From the IMG/VR virus record IMGVR_UViG_3300015373_000011, positions 1 through 44,053 of that record: a stretch of 44,053 nt of DNA. One strand, written 5' to 3'. The notes beneath the pieces were generated by a model that was not told the origin of the DNA, searched no databases, and saw only the letters and a program-made list of their open reading frames with translations. This document shows positions 43,577-44,053 of this stretch, in pieces. The first letter of the stretch is position 1. Each line of letters starts with the position of its first letter. The stretch comes from a virus. Position numbers and translations under genes: made by a program.

Positions 43577-44053
43577 ATGTCGATCACCACGACGCTCGTA
43601 GACTTCGCCGACCTCGATGGATGCCGAGTCACCATCGCCCTTCTCCCCGAAGGGGAGGTGCAAGGCCCGGATAACCTCGGTGGCTATGCCATCGAGAACA
43701 TCCACTCGATCTACCCTGCGGTAACGCAGGAGGACATCGGGAAGGCCCGAATCTCGGAGGCTCACGCGGCCTACATGCAGGATGGCTGCCACCATCGGCG
43801 GCTCTATCTCTCCAAGAATTGGAGAGTCACCCTGATTCGGCAGGGTGAGGCACCAGACGGTGCCAAGGTCGAGCCGGACGAAACAACCGGCCATTGGCCG
43901 GAGGACATCGGCAGGCCGGTCGATGACGGAGCGGATCACCGCTCCTGCACCATCTGGCACCCGGAGGGTCGAGAGGCCCGGTGCATCGGGTACCACTGCG
44001 GCAACTGCGACGCTCCCACGGGCATGATGGGAGGTTGCCGAAACTGCGGTAGC
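43577..44053 (+). CDS. Zinc-binding protein, cut by right edge
   Basis: 159 residues visible, no stop before the edge. ATG with AAGGGAGA seven bases upstream. N-terminal alpha/beta part (LVDFADLDGCRVTIALLPEG, IHSIYPAVTQEDIGKARIS, HHRRLYLSKNWRVTLIRQG) then a Cys/His-rich C-terminus: CTIWHPEGRE, CIGYHCGNCDAP and GGCRNCG, enough for a zinc ribbon. Third-position GC is high as in Streptomyces genes. Function unknown. Confidence 0.75.
   Translation, partial: MSITTTLVDFADLDGCRVTIALLPEGEVQGPDNLGGYAIENIHSIYPAVTQEDIGKARISEAHAAYMQDGCHHRRLYLSKNWRVTLIRQGEAPDGAKVEPDETTGHWPEDIGRPVDDGADHRSCTIWHPEGREARCIGYHCGNCDAPTGMMGGCRNCGS

Noticed and set aside
1-44053. Integrase, repressor, attachment site, transposon, intein, group I intron or CRISPR array
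   Set aside because: Looked for and not seen: no recombinase or transposase motifs, no paired inverted repeats with target duplication, no interrupted conserved genes, and no regular repeat-spacer array.

Overview
The window is part of the genome of a lytic-type, long-tailed (siphovirus) actinobacteriophage, most likely infecting Streptomyces. The reasons are a lambda-like capsid set, an enormous tape measure and tail fibre, HGT-x-CRC type Cys-rich small proteins typical of actinophages, scattered phage tRNAs, leaderless-looking genes, and a GC-rich right end beside an otherwise roughly 50% GC genome. The layout recalls the large (about 130 kb) Streptomyces phages with long terminal repeats (cluster BE-like), but that assignment is inference from memory of the group, not a database result. 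No integrase, repressor or attachment site was seen.

Layout. (1) 0-3.4 kb, minus strand: a replication module ending with a DNA primase that runs off the left edge, a DnaB-type helicase whose start codon is not an AUG, and a secreted, apparently sortase-anchored surface protein. (2) 3.4-8.3 kb, minus: small Cys-rich and membrane proteins, an L,D-transpeptidase, three tRNAs (Pro-UGG, Leu-UAA, Leu-UAG) and an SF2 helicase. (3) 8.3-8.8 kb, plus: two small Cys-rich genes fired divergently from the SF2 helicase. (4) 8.9-34.0 kb, minus: the virion operon, read right to left: protease with nested scaffold, decoration protein, major capsid protein, connector/terminator proteins, tail tube, tail assembly chaperones with a -1 frameshift, 2558-residue tape measure, distal tail and hub proteins, 2130-residue fibre, then small membrane proteins that look like a lysis or exit cassette. 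Portal and terminase are not in the window. (5) 34.0-36.2 kb: regulatory hub with divergent promoters, a small HTH protein, a candidate structured small RNA, a secreted lipoprotein and a small basic protein preceded by a five-codon leader ORF. (6) 36.2-41.6 kb, minus: a tightly overlapping cluster of about eighteen small early-type genes, many with zinc-binding Cys pairs, including a LuxR-type HTH protein and a tandem gene duplication. A duplicated terminator-promoter cassette interrupts it and may produce a second small RNA. (7) 41.6-42.9 kb: a gene-poor, repeat-rich and G-run-rich zone. (8) 42.9-44.05 kb, plus: GC-rich small genes, resembling the terminal-repeat genes of large Streptomyces phages.

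How it works together. The virion genes form one right-to-left transcription unit starting near 34.07 kb, with one internal terminator after the tail tube gene. Non-virion genes seem to be served by short local transcription units. Five intergenic sites share GTGC-TANNNT, an extended -10-like element; three of them sit at gene starts or small-RNA starts without a good ribosome-binding site nearby. The most unusual features are these promoters with their two small RNAs, the overlapping divergent leaderless pair at 8.28 kb, and three phage-encoded proteins directed at the host envelope (L,D-transpeptidase, LPYTC surface protein, lipoprotein).
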